From Polytrichum commune (taxonomy: Eukaryota; Streptophyta; Polytrichopsida; Polytrichales; Polytrichaceae): DNA of 64,000 nucleotides. The stretch covers positions 30,566,001 to 30,630,000 of the forward strand of contig OX485803.1 in the NCBI GenBank assembly GCA_950295325.1, in the 5' to 3' direction. The first letter of the stretch is position 1. Every line of letters begins with the position of its first letter. The position numbers and the translations under genes were made by a program. Shown piece after piece: positions 63,501-64,000 of this stretch. Under the pieces are notes generated by a model, which saw only the letters and a program-made list of their open reading frames with translations, made no database searches and was not told where the DNA came from.

Positions 63501-64000
63501 TGGTGACTCACAGAGTGGTCAGAGGTCTAACTAATTTCATCCATTCCAGTGCACGAGGTTGATGGAAAGCCTTTGGATTTTGGATGATTCACGGATGATA
63601 GTGGACGACGCTCATCTCAATAGGGCACATAGGCCCAAATGGATTTAACTAGTACTTAACCGCTTAACTTTTGTCATATTCCATAGGAACCATAGCTTGC
63701 TTGCTAATAAATGCACTTCCATTGAGAAGCGGAAACAAAACATTACAATGATGTCATCAAGAATCTATGGCACAAATGCATATTTTCTTTATGAATAGGT
63801 AGCCATTTCATAACATTACTCAACGTTCAGCTTTCATTTCGTGGACCCTCTTAATATGATAGTGAGATGGTTGAAAAGTTATGCCGGGAGACTCAGGTTC
63901 AACCTCAACTATCAGCATCTCATTATTACATTCTGAGGGTCCACATCAATGAGTAAATGTTATGTTTGGATAGACATAACATTCACTATATTATTAAGCG
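63501..64000. other. Intergenic sequence with a hairpin
   Basis: No gene seen. 63,808-63,975 contains nested inverted segments: cataacattactca against tgagtaaatgttatg, and gtggaccctc against gagggtccac. It may be a small MITE. Confidence 0.5.

Overview
Nuclear DNA of a land plant. Three plant gene families are recognisable, all with GT-AG introns: an EDM2-like chromatin regulator (3' part only, 660-4594, +), an ABCB-type full ABC transporter (51152-58672, +) and a guanosine-deaminase-like enzyme (60903-62559, -). Introns are short (about 70 to 700 bases), G/C homopolymer runs are common and transposons are dense. I cannot place the lineage; a non-seed plant is possible, but that is only an impression.

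The window is organised by an old tandem segmental duplication. Unit A runs from about 3,630 to 21,335 and unit B from about 21,336 to at least 59,790. Both carry, in the same order: the last EDM2 intron and exon with 3' flank, a repeat-rich spacer, the ABCB 5' flank, ABCB sequence, and the ABCB 3' flank. In unit A the EDM2 exon belongs to the upstream gene, while ABCB is a pseudogene (nonsense at codon 7, 5.1 kb internal deletion, 3' frameshift). In unit B ABCB is intact (12 exons, 1375 residues by my splicing), while EDM2 is a single orphan last exon. Each unit therefore keeps one working gene end and one dead copy.

The two units work as filled-site/empty-site controls for transposons. Unit A's spacer holds a three-level nest: a hAT-like element (5225-13940), inside it a Ty1/copia LTR retrotransposon (5394-13090), and inside its protease a second DNA element with 8-bp target duplications and oligo-G/oligo-C ends (7992-9300). 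Unit B's spacer is swollen by about 19 kb (22,880-42,110) and by several MITEs. These include a Mutator-like foldback element (32739-34119, 9-bp target duplication), Tourist/PIF-like MITEs with 3-bp target duplications (32069-32637, 42327-42721, 47150-47648, relatives at 26268 and 41573), a long-TIR element with a pogo-like insertion (24847-27222), and an element carrying a two-exon reading frame (43371-44437).

To the right of unit B lies the deaminase gene on the minus strand, with a serine in place of one canonical zinc-ligand cysteine. I see no shared pathway among the three genes; their linkage looks historical. I saw no tRNA, rRNA or CRISPR array.
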